The notes: generated by a model not told the origin, from the letters alone. Counted from the stretch's first letter, positions 19,091 through 28,389 are shown. The stretch: 64,000 bases of DNA from Muricoccus nepalensis (GCF_006438825.1 NZ_RCZP01000001.1:63056-127055); one strand, 5' to 3'. Made by a program: numbers and translations.

Positions 19091-19828
19091 TTAGGCCCCG
19101 GCGAAGAGGCGGGTGGCGAGGCTTTCCGGCAGGCCGGCGCGGCGGATCTTCCCGGCCGCGGCCTCCACGTCGTAGGGCACGCGCATCCAGCGCATCTCGC
19201 TCGTGTCGGGGTCGAGCAGGGCGTAGCCGGCGGCCGGGTTGCCGTCGCGCGGCTGGCCGACCGCGCCCACCACGGCCAGCCAGCGGCGGGGGCGGGAGAG
19301 CGGCACGGGCATGCCGGGGGTCGGCGTGAAGCCCGTGCATTTCTCCGCAGCGGTGAGGCCGAAGAGGCGGGGGACGTGGACGTGGCCGCAGATCGTCACG
19401 CGCGCCGGCGTGCCCTCGAAGCTGCGGCGGGCCTCGAGCGGGCCGGTGACGTAGCGCCAGGCCGCGGGGTCGGAGGCGTCGGCGTGGACGAAGAGGCGGT
19501 CCTCCTCGGCGTGCTCGAGCGGCAGGGTGCGGAGGAAGTCGCCGGCATCGGGGCTGAGCTGGGCTCGGGTCCACTCCATGGCGGCCGCCGCGCGGCCGTT
19601 CATGCGGGCGCTGCGGGCGAAGAGGGCCTGGTCGTGGTTGCCGAGGATCGCGACGGCGCCATGGGCGATCCGGTCCATGACGGTGCGGAGGCACCAGGCG
19701 GGGTCGGCCCCGTAGCCGATGATGTCGCCGAGGAAGACGAGGCGGGTTGCCCCCGCGCCGTCGGCATGGGCGAGGCAGGCCGAGAGGGCCTCGCGGTTGG
19801 CGTGGATGTCGGAGAGGATGGCGATCAT
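19091..19828 (-). CDS. Metallophosphoesterase (YfcE/serine-threonine phosphatase-like)
   Basis: Binuclear-metal phosphoesterase, 245 residues. Ligand motifs are in order: Asp7 and His9 (SDIHAN), Asp35 (FLGDIIGYG), Asn64-His65-Asp66 (GNHDQ), and [10 protein letters not shown]. The family dephosphorylates phosphoproteins or small phosphoesters. As it is the first gene of a run whose second gene, five bases away, is a Ser/Thr kinase, it may counteract that kinase; this is inferred from position only. ATG start. Confidence 0.88.
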   Translation of the reverse strand: MIAILSDIHANREALSACLAHADGAGATRLVFLGDIIGYGADPAWCLRTVMDRIAHGAVAILGNHDQALFARSARMNGRAAAAMEWTRAQLSPDAGDFLRTLPLEHAEEDRLFVHADASDPAAWRYVTGPLEARRSFEGTPARVTICGHVHVPRLFGLTAAEKCTGFTPTPGMPVPLSRPRRWLAVVGAVGQPRDGNPAAGYALLDPDTSEMRWMRVPYDVEAAAGKIRRAGLPESLATRLFAGA

Positions 19829-19882
19829 CGCGCCCCATCATCGCGCGGGGCGGGGCCGGGCGCCAGAAGCGGCGCGGCGGCC

Positions 19883-19911
19883 TTGCCGCGGGTCGTTGCA
19901 TCCCCTATACG
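19883..19911 (+). promoter_or_regulatory. Sigma-70 promoter of rpmI-rplT-pheST
   Basis: TTGCCG at 19883-19888 and TATACG at 19906-19911 are separated by 17 bases, a good housekeeping promoter. Transcription would start near 19918 and leave a leader of about 138 bases before rpmI. That leader can form a short hairpin (CCGGGC at 19928-19933 with GCCCGG at 19945-19950); whether it is an autoregulatory L20-type leader cannot be told. AGGAGG at 20044-20049 serves rpmI. Confidence 0.6.
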
Positions 19912-20055
19912 CGCCCCTCCACGCGTCCCGGGCCTCGATGGGCTGCCCGGCCGTGGATCCGGCCCCCGCCGCATGGTGCGGCCCGCTTCCGAGCCGAAAG
20001 GCACGGGGGCGGCGCAAGGTGGGGCCGTCCCATCCCCCACCCGAGGAGGACCGAA

Positions 20056-20262
20056 ATGCCCAAGATGAAGACGACGTCTTCGGCCAAGAAGCGCTTCAAG
20101 ATCACGGCCACCGGCAAGGTTCTCGCCGGCCCGGGCAAGAAGCGCCACAATCTCTCCGCCCGCTCGCAGAAGGTGAAGCGCCAGAACCGCGGCAACCAGG
20201 TGCTGCGCGACCAGGACGCGAAGACCGTCATGCAGTGGCTGCCCTACGGCCTGCCCCGGTAA
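20056..20262 (+). CDS. rpmI: Ribosomal protein bL35
   Basis: Component of the large ribosomal subunit, 68 residues, the family length. It opens [21 protein letters not shown] and has the basic [19 protein letters not shown] core of bL35. AGGAGG lies 6 bases before the ATG. The usual partner infC is not upstream; instead the gene follows a promoter and leader. rplT begins 18 bases downstream. Confidence 0.98.
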   Translation: MPKMKTTSSAKKRFKITATGKVLAGPGKKRHNLSARSQKVKRQNRGNQVLRDQDAKTVMQWLPYGLPR

Positions 20263-20280
20263 GCGAGAGGGAGATCAGCA

Positions 20281-20664
20281 ATGGCTCGTGTTAAGCGCGG
20301 CGTCACCGCCCACGCCCGTCACAAGAAGGTCCTCAAGCTCGCCAAGGGCTATGTCGGCCGTTCCTCCACCGCCTTCCGCCCCGCGCTCGAGCGCGTGGAG
20401 AAGGCGCTCCAGTACGCCTACCGCGACCGCCGCAACAAGAAGCGCGAGTTCCGCGGGCTCTGGATCCAGCGCATCAACGCCGCCTGCCGCGAGAACGGGA
20501 TCGTCTATTCCCGCTTCATCGCCGGCCTGAAGGGCGCGGGGATCGAGCTGGACCGCAAGGTGATGGCCGCCATCGCCTATGACGACCCCGCGTCCTTCGC
20601 CGCTCTGGTGGAGAAGGCGAAGGCCGCCCTCCCCGCCCAGACGCAGGCCCAGGCCGCCGAGTAA
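20281..20664 (+). CDS. rplT: Ribosomal protein bL20
   Basis: Large-subunit assembly protein that binds 23S rRNA, 127 residues. It opens [24 protein letters not shown] and contains [24 protein letters not shown], as expected. In several bacteria bL20 represses its own operon by binding the mRNA leader; the leader upstream of rpmI is a candidate site here but shows no recognised L20 motif. It is cotranscribed with rpmI, and separated from pheS by three hairpins. Confidence 0.98.
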   Translation: MARVKRGVTAHARHKKVLKLAKGYVGRSSTAFRPALERVEKALQYAYRDRRNKKREFRGLWIQRINAACRENGIVYSRFIAGLKGAGIELDRKVMAAIAYDDPASFAALVEKAKAALPAQTQAQAAE

Positions 20665-20671
20665 GGGAAGC

Positions 20672-20691
20672 GAGGGCCCCCCGGGGCCCTC
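20672..20691 (+). terminator. Hairpin immediately after rplT
   Basis: GAGGGCCCC at 20672-20680 pairs perfectly with GGGGCCCTC at 20683-20691, only 8 bases after the rplT stop. No T run follows, so it is more likely an mRNA 3-prime stabiliser or processing site than a complete intrinsic terminator. Confidence 0.45.
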
Positions 20692-20703
20692 CGACGAAGG
20701 CCG

Positions 20704-20747
20704 GGGCCGCGCCGTTCGGGATGTTCCCCGGCGGCGCGGCCCTTTGT
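20704..20747 (+). terminator. Terminator or attenuator hairpin between rplT and pheS
   Basis: GGGCCGCGCCG at 20704-20714 pairs perfectly with CGGCGCGGCCC at 20732-20742 (11 pairs, 17-base loop), followed directly by TTTGT. It could end rpmI-rplT transcripts partially and set pheST expression. A third hairpin, CCGGCGCGG at 20762-20770 with CCGCGCCGG at 20776-20784, lies 20 bases before the pheS ATG and may compete with ribosome entry. Confidence 0.5.
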
Positions 20748-20804
20748 CTATGGGGCCCCCGCCGGCGCGGCCGATCCGCGCCGGGGCAAGGATCAGGTTC
20801 GGGA

Positions 20805-21887
20805 ATGGCTGACGACCTCGACACGCTGCGCGCCGACATCGAGGCCGCGCTGGCCGGTGCGGCGGACCTGCGGGCGCTCGACGCCGTGCGCGTGGCGGCG
20901 CTCGGCAAGAGCGGGCAGGTGACCGGGCTGCTCAAGGGCCTGGGCGCCCTGCCGCCCGAGGAGCGGCGCGCGCGCGGCGCCGAGGTGAACGTGCTGAAGG
21001 GCGAGGTCGAGCGCGCCCTCGAGACCCGGCGCGCGACGCTGGAGGCCGCCGCGCTCGACGCGCGCCTGGCGGCGGAGCGGCTGGACGTCTCCCTTCCCCC
21101 GCGCGCGGCCGCGCCGGCCGGCCCGGAGGCGGGCAGCATCCACCCGATCTCCCGCACCATGGAGGAGCTCATCGCCCTCTTCGGCGCCATGGGCTTCGCG
21201 GTGGCCGAGGGGCCAGACATCGAGGGGGACTGGCACAACTTCTCCGCCCTCAACATCCCCGAGCACCACCCGGCGCGGCAGGACCACGACACCTTCTACC
21301 TGACGGCGCCCGAGGGCGGCCGACGCCCCGTGCTGCGCACCCACACCAGCCCCGTGCAGATCCGCACGATGCTGGCGCAGGAGCCGCCGATCCGGGTGAT
21401 CGTGCCCGGCCGCACCTGGCGGGCGGACCACGACGCCACGCACTCGCCCATGTTCCACCAGGTGGAGGGACTGGTGATCGGCCGCGGCATCCACATGGGG
21501 CACCTCAAGGGCACGCTGGTCGACTTCCTTCGCGCCTTCTTCGGCATCGCCGACCTGCCGGTGCGCTTCCGCGCGAGCTACTTCCCCTTCACCGAGCCCT
21601 CCATGGAGGTCGACATCGGTTGGAGCCGGCGCACGGGCGAGCTCGGCCAGGGCGGCGATTGGCTGGAGATCCTCGGCAGCGGCATGGTCCACCCGAAGGT
21701 GCTGGCCAACGCGGGCATCGACCCGCGGGCGTGGCAGGGCTTCGCCTTCGGCATGGGGATCGAGCGGATCACCATGCTCAAGCACGGCATCCCCGACCTG
21801 CGGCCCTTCTACGAGGCCGACCTCCGCTGGCTGCGCCACTACGCGACGAGCCCGCTCTCCCCCTTCACCCTGCACGACGCGGCGTAG
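20805..21887 (+). CDS. pheS: Phenylalanyl-tRNA synthetase alpha subunit
   Basis: Catalytic subunit of the alpha2-beta2 enzyme that charges tRNA-Phe. 360 residues. N-terminal coiled-coil (about 1-85) then the class II catalytic core: motif 1 region [19 protein letters not shown], motif 2 around [16 protein letters not shown], motif 3 [18 protein letters not shown]. The ATG at [13 protein letters not shown] was chosen because the 28 upstream codons lie over the hairpins and do not look coding. pheT starts six bases after the stop. Confidence 0.97.
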   Translation: MADDLDTLRADIEAALAGAADLRALDAVRVAALGKSGQVTGLLKGLGALPPEERRARGAEVNVLKGEVERALETRRATLEAAALDARLAAERLDVSLPPRAAAPAGPEAGSIHPISRTMEELIALFGAMGFAVAEGPDIEGDWHNFSALNIPEHHPARQDHDTFYLTAPEGGRRPVLRTHTSPVQIRTMLAQEPPIRVIVPGRTWRADHDATHSPMFHQVEGLVIGRGIHMGHLKGTLVDFLRAFFGIADLPVRFRASYFPFTEPSMEVDIGWSRRTGELGQGGDWLEILGSGMVHPKVLANAGIDPRAWQGFAFGMGIERITMLKHGIPDLRPFYEADLRWLRHYATSPLSPFTLHDAA

Positions 21888-21893
21888 GAAGCG

Positions 21894-24389
21894 ATGAAGT
21901 TCACCCTTTCCTGGCTGCGCGACCATCTCGACACCGACGCGCCGCTCGACCGCATCCTGGCCGCGCTCAACACCATCGGCCTCGAGGTCGAGGGCGTCGA
22001 GGACCGCGCGGCGGCCCTCGCCCCCTTCCGCATCGCCTATGTCGTGGAAGCGGTGCAGCACCCGAACGCGGACCGGCTGCGCGCGCTGAAGGTCGACATC
22101 GGCGACGGCACCATCCGCTCCGTCGTCTGCGGCGCGCCGAACGCGCGCACGGGGATGAAGGCGGTGGCGGCCCTTCCCGGCTCCTTTGTGCCGGGCACGG
22201 GCATCACGCTGAAGGCGGGCGAGATCCGCGGGGTGAAGAGCGAGGCGATGCTCCTCTCCTCCCGCGAGATGGGGCTCGGCGACGACCACAGCGGCATCGT
22301 GGACCTGCCGGAGGACGCGCCGGTCGGCGCCTCCTACGCCGAGTGGGCGGGGATGGGCGACCCCGTCATCGAGATCAGCGTCACGCCCAACCGCGGCGAC
22401 GCGCTGGCGATCCGCGGCGTCGCGCGCGACCTGGCGGCGGCCGGGGTCGGCACGCTCAAGCCCTGGAACCCCGAGCCCGTCGCGCCGGCCTATCCCACCC
22501 CGCTGGAATGGGCGATCGACGATCCCCGCGCCTGCATCCAGGTGCTCGGGCGCGCCGTGCGCGGCGTGACGAACGGCCCCTCCCCTCAGTGGATGCAGGA
22601 CCGGCTGACGGCCATCGGGCTCCGGCCGATCAACGCGCTGGTGGACGTCACCAACTTCTTCACCTTCGACCTCGGGCGGCCGCTGCACGTCTTCGACGTG
22701 GCGAAGGTGCGCGGGAAGACGCTGACGATGCGGCTCGGGCGCGAGGGCGACGAGTACCTCGCGCTCAACGGCAAGACCTACCGCCCGACGCCCGAGGACA
22801 TCGTCATCGCCGACGAGGCCGGCGTGGAAAGCCTCGCGGCCATCGTCGGCGGCGAGACCACGGGCTGCGACGCGGCGACGCGCGAGGTCTTCATCGAGTG
22901 CGCGCTCTTCGATCCCGTGCGCATCGCCCTCACGGGCCGCCGCCACCAAGTCCACAGCGACGCCCGCGCGCGGAACGAGCGCGGCCTCGACCCCGCGGCC
23001 CAGCGCGCGATGCTGGAGGCCGCGACGCGGATGGTCATGGACCTCTGCGGCGGCGAGGCGAGCACCCTCTCCGAGGCCGGGGCGGAGCCCGCTTGGCGGC
23101 GGGAGGCGACGCTCCGCTTCGAGCGCATCGCGGGCCTTGGCGGCTCCTCGATCGCGCCGGCGAAGGCCGTGGCCTCGCTGGAGGCGCTCGGCTTCGGCGT
23201 GACGGCGCGCGACGACGCCTCCGTCACGGTCTCCGTCCCCTCCTGGCGGAACGACGTCGCCTCCTCCCGCTCGGCCTATCGCGCCGGCGGCACGGAGCTC
23301 GCGCAGGAGCCGGGGCTGGACCCCGCCCGCGCCGCCGCCGCGGCCGAGGGCGCGGACGCGGTGGAGGCCGAGTGCGACCTGCTGGAGGAGGTGCTGCGGC
23401 TGGAGGGGCTGGACGCCATCCCCTCCGTCTCCCTACCGGTGGCGAGCCCCCTGCCCCTTCCCGCCCTCACGCCGCGCCAGTCCCGCGCGGCCCTCGCCCG
23501 CCGGCTGCTCGCGGCCCGCGGGCTGGCCGAGGCCGTGACCTACGGCTTCACCGCCCGCGCCACCGCCGCCCTCTTCGGGGAGGTGCCGGAGGCGCTGCGG
23601 GTGGAGAACCCCATCGCCGCCGACCTCGACCAGATGCGCCCGACGCCGGTCGCGACCCTGCTGCTGGCCGCCGGGCGCAACGCGGCGCGCGGCCAGGCCG
23701 ACGTGTCGCTCTTCGAGATCGGCGCCTCCTACGCCGCGCCCTCGCCGGAGGGGCAGCTCGCCACCGCCGCCGGGGTCCGCACGGGCCGCACGCCGCGCCA
23801 CCCGCTGGAGCCCTCGCGCCCGGTGGACGCGCTCGACGCGAAGGGTGACGCGCTGGCGGTGCTGCTCGCCCTCGGCGTCGCGCCGGCCGCGCTCACGGTG
23901 ACGACGGACGCGCCGGGCTTCTACCACCCCGGCCGCTCCGGCGTGCTGCGGAGCGGGCCGAAGCTGCCGCTGGCGCGCTTCGGGGAGCTGCACCCGCGCG
24001 TGCTCTCGGCGCTCGGGATCGACGGACCGGCGGTCGCCTTCGAGGTGCTGCTCGACTCCATCCCGGAGCCCAAGCGCCGCCGGAAGGCCGCGCCCGACCT
24101 GCCGGCCTTCCAGCCCGTGCGGCGCGACCTCGCCTTCCTCGTGGACGCCACGGTCCCCGCCGACAACCTTCTCCGCGCCGCGCGCGGGGCGGAGCGGGCG
24201 CTGGTGACGGAGGTCTCCCTCTTCGATCGCTACGCCGGGGACCGCCTGCCGGAGGGCAAGGTCTCGCTCGCGCTCGAGGTCGTGCTGCAGCCGCGCGAGC
24301 GGACGCTGACGGACGCAGAGATCGAGGCGGTTATCGCCAAGGTCGTCGCCGCCGTCACCAAGGCAACCGGGGCCACGCTGCGGGGCTGA
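21894..24389 (+). CDS. pheT: Phenylalanyl-tRNA synthetase beta subunit
   Basis: 831 residues, full length. Order of domains: tRNA-binding OB fold (about 40-150, from FRIAYVVEAVQHPNADRL), B3/B4 editing domain (about 210-390), B5 (about 400-490), the pseudo-catalytic core, and the C-terminal anticodon-binding FDX-ACB domain (about 735-831, from FQPVRRDLAFLVDATVPADNL). It pairs with PheS; the editing domain clears mischarged tyrosine. Residues around GGTELAQEPGLDPARAAAAAEGAD inside B5 look like a local Ala-rich insertion. Confidence 0.97.
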   Translation: MKFTLSWLRDHLDTDAPLDRILAALNTIGLEVEGVEDRAAALAPFRIAYVVEAVQHPNADRLRALKVDIGDGTIRSVVCGAPNARTGMKAVAALPGSFVPGTGITLKAGEIRGVKSEAMLLSSREMGLGDDHSGIVDLPEDAPVGASYAEWAGMGDPVIEISVTPNRGDALAIRGVARDLAAAGVGTLKPWNPEPVAPAYPTPLEWAIDDPRACIQVLGRAVRGVTNGPSPQWMQDRLTAIGLRPINALVDVTNFFTFDLGRPLHVFDVAKVRGKTLTMRLGREGDEYLALNGKTYRPTPEDIVIADEAGVESLAAIVGGETTGCDAATREVFIECALFDPVRIALTGRRHQVHSDARARNERGLDPAAQRAMLEAATRMVMDLCGGEASTLSEAGAEPAWRREATLRFERIAGLGGSSIAPAKAVASLEALGFGVTARDDASVTVSVPSWRNDVASSRSAYRAGGTELAQEPGLDPARAAAAAEGADAVEAECDLLEEVLRLEGLDAIPSVSLPVASPLPLPALTPRQSRAALARRLLAARGLAEAVTYGFTARATAALFGEVPEALRVENPIAADLDQMRPTPVATLLLAAGRNAARGQADVSLFEIGASYAAPSPEGQLATAAGVRTGRTPRHPLEPSRPVDALDAKGDALAVLLALGVAPAALTVTTDAPGFYHPGRSGVLRSGPKLPLARFGELHPRVLSALGIDGPAVAFEVLLDSIPEPKRRRKAAPDLPAFQPVRRDLAFLVDATVPADNLLRAARGAERALVTEVSLFDRYAGDRLPEGKVSLALEVVLQPRERTLTDAEIEAVIAKVVAAVTKATGATLRG

Positions 24390-24444
24390 GCCCTCCGTGC
24401 TAGCTCTCCCGGGCGCCGGTTTCGGCACCCAGGAGGATACGACC

Positions 24445-25023
24445 ATGGCACAGGATGCCCCCCGCCCCTTCCGCTACCCCGTGCCCGAGCTGGCGTCGCT
24501 GCCCGAGGACGTGCGCGCGCGCATCCTCGCGGTGCAGGAGAAGGCGGGCTTCGTGCCGAACGTCTTCCTGCTGCTGGCCCGCCGCCCGGAGGAGTTCCGC
24601 GCCTTCATCGCCTACCACGACGCCCTCATGGAGAAGCGCGAGGGGCTGACGGCGGCGGAGCGCGAGATGATCGTCGTCGCAGTCTCGGCCGCGCATTCCT
24701 GCCAGTACTGCGTGGTGGCGCATGGCGCGATCCTGCGCGTGCGGGCCAAGGACCCGGTCATCGCCGACCTCGTGGCCACCAACTACCGCAAGGCGGGGCT
24801 GCCGCCGCGGCACCGGGCGATGCTCGACTACGCGCTGAAGGTCGGCACCCAGTCGCACCTGGTGGGCGACGAGGACCACGCCGCCCTGGCCGCGGCCGGC
24901 TTCACCGAGGACGAGACCTGGGACATCGGCGCGATCGCCGCCTTCTTCTCCATGTCAAACCGCCTGGCGAACGCGACGGACCTTCGCCCGAACGCGGAGT
25001 TCCACATGCTGGGGCGGCGCTAG
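24445..25023 (+). CDS. AhpD-like peroxidase-related protein
   Basis: 192 residues of the carboxymuconolactone decarboxylase/AhpD fold. The redox motif is C86-Q-Y-C89 followed by His93 (AHSCQYCVVAHG), the arrangement used by AhpD-type alkylhydroperoxidases, where it reduces peroxides or a partner peroxiredoxin. The ATG is preceded by AGGAGGAT with 6-base spacing. It belongs to the subgroup called uncharacterised peroxidase-related enzymes; the physiological substrate is unknown. It lies 55 bases after pheT on the same strand and meets the SIP gene tail to tail. Confidence 0.85.
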   Translation: MAQDAPRPFRYPVPELASLPEDVRARILAVQEKAGFVPNVFLLLARRPEEFRAFIAYHDALMEKREGLTAAEREMIVVAVSAAHSCQYCVVAHGAILRVRAKDPVIADLVATNYRKAGLPPRHRAMLDYALKVGTQSHLVGDEDHAALAAAGFTEDETWDIGAIAAFFSMSNRLANATDLRPNAEFHMLGRR

Positions 25024-25029
25024 CCCGCC

Positions 25030-25830
25030 TCAGTCCCCGACCACCTCGTGCGCGGCGACGGCGCCGCGGCGCCAGTAGCCGGCAGCCTTCACGCGCTCCT
25101 TCGGGATCCCGTGCCGCTCGGTGAGGACGCGGCGGAGCCGGCGGGCGACCTCGGCCTCGCCAGCCACCCAGGCGTGGCCCTCGCCGGGCGGGATGGCGAG
25201 GGCGGCGAGGGCGGGCTCCAGCCGCTCCGCCTCGCCGGCGGGGGCGCCGTTCCGCTCCAGCCAGCGGATCTCGAGGCCGGGGCGCGCGGGCAGGTCCTGG
25301 CGCTCGGCGGCGTCGGCCACCTCGATCAGCGCGACGGCCCGGGTGGCCGCCGGCAGTTCCTCGAGGCGGCGGCCGATGGCAGGGAGCGCCGTCTCGTCGC
25401 CGGCGAGGATCGTCCAGTCGAGGTCATCCGGCAGGATGAGGGAGCCGCGGGGGCCGCCGACGACCAGCCGGTCGCCCGGCCGCGCCGCGGCCGCCCATTC
25501 CGTCGCGGGACCCTCGGCGTGGAGGGCGAAGTCGATCGCGAGCTCCCCCCGGGCGGCGTCGTGGCGGCGCGGGGTGTAGTCGCGCGCCGGCGGGCGCGGG
25601 CCGTCGGGGCCTGTGTCCGCGGGGGCGGGTTCCTCCGCTCCGGGCAGGGGGAAGAAGAGCTTCACGTGGTCGTCGAAGGCCGGGCTGTGGAAGCCCTCGA
25701 GCTCGGCGCCGCCGAGGACCACGCGGAGCATCCGCGGCGTGAGGCGCTCCACGCGGCGCACCTCCAGCACGCGGCGGCGCGGCTCGTGGCGGACCCGGCG
25801 CCCGAGCGGCGCGGCGGGGGTTCCCTCCAT
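25030..25830 (-). CDS. Siderophore-interacting protein (FAD-dependent ferric reductase, YqjH-like)
   Basis: Cytoplasmic NAD(P)H- and FAD-dependent reductase that releases iron from ferric siderophores or citrate. 266 residues. The FAD-binding motif RDYTPRR is at 83-89, preceded by DDHVKLFFP, and the C-terminal SIP domain contains LAGDETALPAIGRRLEELP and the closing GYWRRGAVAAHE. Its start overlaps the padR stop by one base (TGATG), so it is the second gene of a two-gene operon. The pair reproduces E. coli yqjI-yqjH, although there the genes are divergent rather than in line. Confidence 0.88.
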   Translation of the reverse strand: MEGTPAAPLGRRVRHEPRRRVLEVRRVERLTPRMLRVVLGGAELEGFHSPAFDDHVKLFFPLPGAEEPAPADTGPDGPRPPARDYTPRRHDAARGELAIDFALHAEGPATEWAAAARPGDRLVVGGPRGSLILPDDLDWTILAGDETALPAIGRRLEELPAATRAVALIEVADAAERQDLPARPGLEIRWLERNGAPAGEAERLEPALAALAIPPGEGHAWVAGEAEVARRLRRVLTERHGIPKERVKAAGYWRRGAVAAHEVVGD

Positions 25831-26423
25831 CAGACCCGCTCCACCGCGACGGCGGCCTCGTCGATGAGGGAGACGATGCGGCGAAGCTGCTCCTCCGTGA
25901 GGGCGCCGCGCGAGAGGCGGAGGCGAAGCGCCATCTTGAGGTTGTGCATGGCCCGCACCGCCTGGAGGGAGGAGCCGTCCGCCCGCCCGCCGCCCGCCGC
26001 GTCCATGCGGGCCAGCAGGGCATCGGCCTCGGCGCGGCTTCCCTCCAGCGCCCGCTCCCCCTCGGGGGTCATGGCGTAGAGCCGCCGGCCGCCCTCGGTG
26101 CTGGCGACGGCGATCTGGCCGAGCTCCTCCAGCAGGGTCAGGGTCGGGTAGATCACGCCTGGGCTCGGCGAATAGGCCCCGGCGAGGCGCTCCTCGATCG
26201 CCTTGATGATCTCGTAGCCGTGGCGCGGGCGCTCGGCGATGAGGGCGAGGATGACGAGGCGGAGGTCGCCCGTCTCGAAGAAGCGGCCGCCGTGGCGCCC
26301 GCGGTGCTGCCCGCCCCGGTGCCCCTCCCCGGGGCCGCCGGGGTGGCGGCCATGGGGCGTGCCGTCGCGGTGGAAGCGGCGGCGGCCGGGGTCGGTGGCG
26401 CCGCGGTGGAAGTGGGGGAACAT
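25830..26423 (-). CDS. PadR-family regulator with His-rich N-terminus (YqjI-like)
   Basis: 197-residue transcription factor. Residues 1-47 are rich in His, Gly and Arg (His4, 6, 18, 24, 27, 35, 40, 44; no Cys), then the PadR winged helix follows: [32 protein letters not shown] and [20 protein letters not shown], with a C-terminal helical dimerisation part. This is the architecture of E. coli YqjI, a nickel-responsive repressor of the ferric reductase gene yqjH; the metal here is inferred, and the Cys residues of YqjI are missing. It is coupled to the SIP gene and preceded by a long palindrome, the likely operator. Confidence 0.88.
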   Translation of the reverse strand: MFPHFHRGATDPGRRRFHRDGTPHGRHPGGPGEGHRGGQHRGRHGGRFFETGDLRLVILALIAERPRHGYEIIKAIEERLAGAYSPSPGVIYPTLTLLEELGQIAVASTEGGRRLYAMTPEGERALEGSRAEADALLARMDAAGGGRADGSSLQAVRAMHNLKMALRLRLSRGALTEEQLRRIVSLIDEAAVAVERV

Positions 26424-26432
26424 GCCGTGTCT

Positions 26433-26486
26433 CCGTGATTTTCGATATATCGATACCTATATCGAAAAGCACGGTGTCGTTTGCAA
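26433..26486 (-). promoter_or_regulatory. Promoter and palindromic operator of the padR-SIP operon
   Basis: An AT-rich inverted repeat: CCGTG-A-TTTTCGATATA at 26433-26449 and TATATCGAAAA-G-CACGG at 26458-26474, 17-base arms with one mismatch and an 8-base spacer. On the minus strand TTGCAA (26481-26486) and GATATA (26458-26463) are 17 bases apart, so the -10 lies inside one arm. This fits autorepression by the PadR protein. The centre also holds TCGATATATCGA (26442-26453). Confidence 0.65.
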
Positions 26487-26501
26487 GGGGAAAGGGAGCG
26501 C

Positions 26502-26530
26502 TTGGTGCTGGGGCCAGCCTGCCTTATCTG
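26502..26530 (+). promoter_or_regulatory. Possible lepA promoter
   Basis: TTGGTG at 26502-26507 and TATCTG at 26525-26530 are 17 bases apart and face lepA. The match is moderate. The padR operator lies about 30 bases upstream, so the PadR protein would probably not block this promoter. Confidence 0.35.
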
Positions 26531-26583
26531 GGCGGAAACCACGGGCGGGGCCGACCGCCCCTCCCCCGCCCCTCCGGAACCTC

Positions 26584-28389
26584 ATGCCCGACACGCCGCT
26601 CGACCGCATCCGCAACTTCTCGATCATCGCCCATATCGACCACGGGAAATCCACGCTCGCCGACCGCCTGATCCAGCTCACCGGGGGCCTCTCCGCCCGC
26701 GAGATGACGGAGCAGGTGCTCGACAACATGGACATCGAGAAGGAGCGCGGGATCACCATCAAGGCGCAGACCGTGCGCCTCGACTACCGGGCGAAGGACG
26801 GGCAGGACTACGTCCTGAACCTCATGGACACGCCGGGCCACGTGGACTTCGCCTACGAGGTCTCTCGCAGCCTGGCCGCCTGCGAGGGCAGCCTGCTCGT
26901 GGTGGACGCCTCCCAGGGCGTGGAGGCGCAGACGCTGGCCAACGTCTACCAGGCGCTGGACGCGGGGCACGAGATCGTCCCCATCCTGAACAAGGTGGAC
27001 CTGCCGGCCGCCGAGCCCGACCGGGTGAAGCAGCAGATCGAGGACGTGATCGGCCTGCCCGCCGACGACGCCGTGATGATCTCCGCCAAGACCGGGCTGA
27101 ACATCGAGGGCGTGCTGGAGGCGATCGTCACCCGCCTGCCCGCCCCCAAGGGCGACGCGGAGGCGCCGACCAAGGCGCTGCTCGTGGACAGCTGGTACGA
27201 CCCCTATCTCGGCGTCGTCATCCTCGTGCGCGTGAAGGAGGGGCGGCTCCGGAAGGGGCAGAAGATCCGTATGATGGCGGCGGGCTCCACCCACGTCATC
27301 GAGCAGGTCGGCGTCTTCCGGCCGAAGATGCAGCCGGTCGAGTCGCTCGGGCCGGGCGAGATGGGCTACATCAACGCCGCCATCAAGACAGTGGCCGACA
27401 CCAACGTCGGCGACACCATCACCGACGACCGCCGCCCCGCGCCGGAGCCGCTGGCGGGCTTCAAGCCCTCCATCCCCGTGGTCTGGTGCGGCCTCTACCC
27501 CGTGGACGCCGACGACTTCGAGAAGCTGCGTGACAGCCTGGCGAAGCTGCGGCTGAACGACAGCTCCTTCCACTTCGAGGCGGAGAGCTCGGCGGCGCTG
27601 GGCTTCGGCTACCGCTGCGGCTTCCTCGGCCTGCTGCACCTCGAGATCATCCAGGAGAGGCTGTCGCGCGAGTTCGACCTCGACCTCATCGCGACCGCGC
27701 CCTCGGTCGTCTACCGCATGAAGATGAACAACGGCGCGGAGCGGGAGCTGCACAACCCCGCGGACATGCCGGACCCGACGCTCATCGCCTCGATCGACGA
27801 GCCCTGGATCAAGGCGACGATCTTCGTGCCCGACGAGTACCTGGGCAACATCCTGACGCTGTGCAGCGAGCGGCGCGGGCAGCAGGTGGAGCTCACCTAT
27901 GTCGGCACCCGCGCGATGGCGGTCTACCGCCTGCCGCTGAACGAGGTGGTCTTCGACTTCTACGACCGGCTGAAGTCGATCTCCCGCGGCTACGCCTCCT
28001 TCGACTACCAGATGGACGGCTACGAGGAGGGCGACCTCGTGAAGATCAGCATCCTCGTGAACAACGAGCCGGTGGACGCCCTCTCCTTCATGGCGCACCG
28101 CGGCCAGGCGGAGCGGCGCGGGCGCTCAATCTGCGAGAAGCTGAAGGACCTCATCCCCCGCCAGCTCTTCAAGATCCCCATCCAGGCCGCCATCGGCGGC
28201 CGCGTCATCGCGCGCGAGACCATCGGGGCCATGTCGAAGGACGTGACCGCCAAGTGCTACGGCGGCGACATCTCCCGCAAGCGCAAGCTCCTCGACAAGC
28301 AGAAGGAGGGCAAGAAGCGCATGCGGCAGTTCGGCAAGGTGGAGATCCCCCAGAGCGCCTTCATCGCCGCCCTGAAGATGGATTCGTGA
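26584..28389 (+). CDS. lepA: Elongation factor 4 (LepA)
   Basis: Translational GTPase associated with the ribosome that affects initiation and elongation under stress. 601 residues, normal length. P-loop AHIDHGKST at 16-24, DTPGHVDF and NKVD follow; domain IV and the LepA-specific C-terminal domain are complete, including the closing [25 protein letters not shown]. The ATG at [15 protein letters not shown] is the family start; the upstream frame is open but overlaps the padR operator and does not look coding. Confidence 0.98.
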   Translation: MPDTPLDRIRNFSIIAHIDHGKSTLADRLIQLTGGLSAREMTEQVLDNMDIEKERGITIKAQTVRLDYRAKDGQDYVLNLMDTPGHVDFAYEVSRSLAACEGSLLVVDASQGVEAQTLANVYQALDAGHEIVPILNKVDLPAAEPDRVKQQIEDVIGLPADDAVMISAKTGLNIEGVLEAIVTRLPAPKGDAEAPTKALLVDSWYDPYLGVVILVRVKEGRLRKGQKIRMMAAGSTHVIEQVGVFRPKMQPVESLGPGEMGYINAAIKTVADTNVGDTITDDRRPAPEPLAGFKPSIPVVWCGLYPVDADDFEKLRDSLAKLRLNDSSFHFEAESSAALGFGYRCGFLGLLHLEIIQERLSREFDLDLIATAPSVVYRMKMNNGAERELHNPADMPDPTLIASIDEPWIKATIFVPDEYLGNILTLCSERRGQQVELTYVGTRAMAVYRLPLNEVVFDFYDRLKSISRGYASFDYQMDGYEEGDLVKISILVNNEPVDALSFMAHRGQAERRGRSICEKLKDLIPRQLFKIPIQAAIGGRVIARETIGAMSKDVTAKCYGGDISRKRKLLDKQKEGKKRMRQFGKVEIPQSAFIAALKMDS

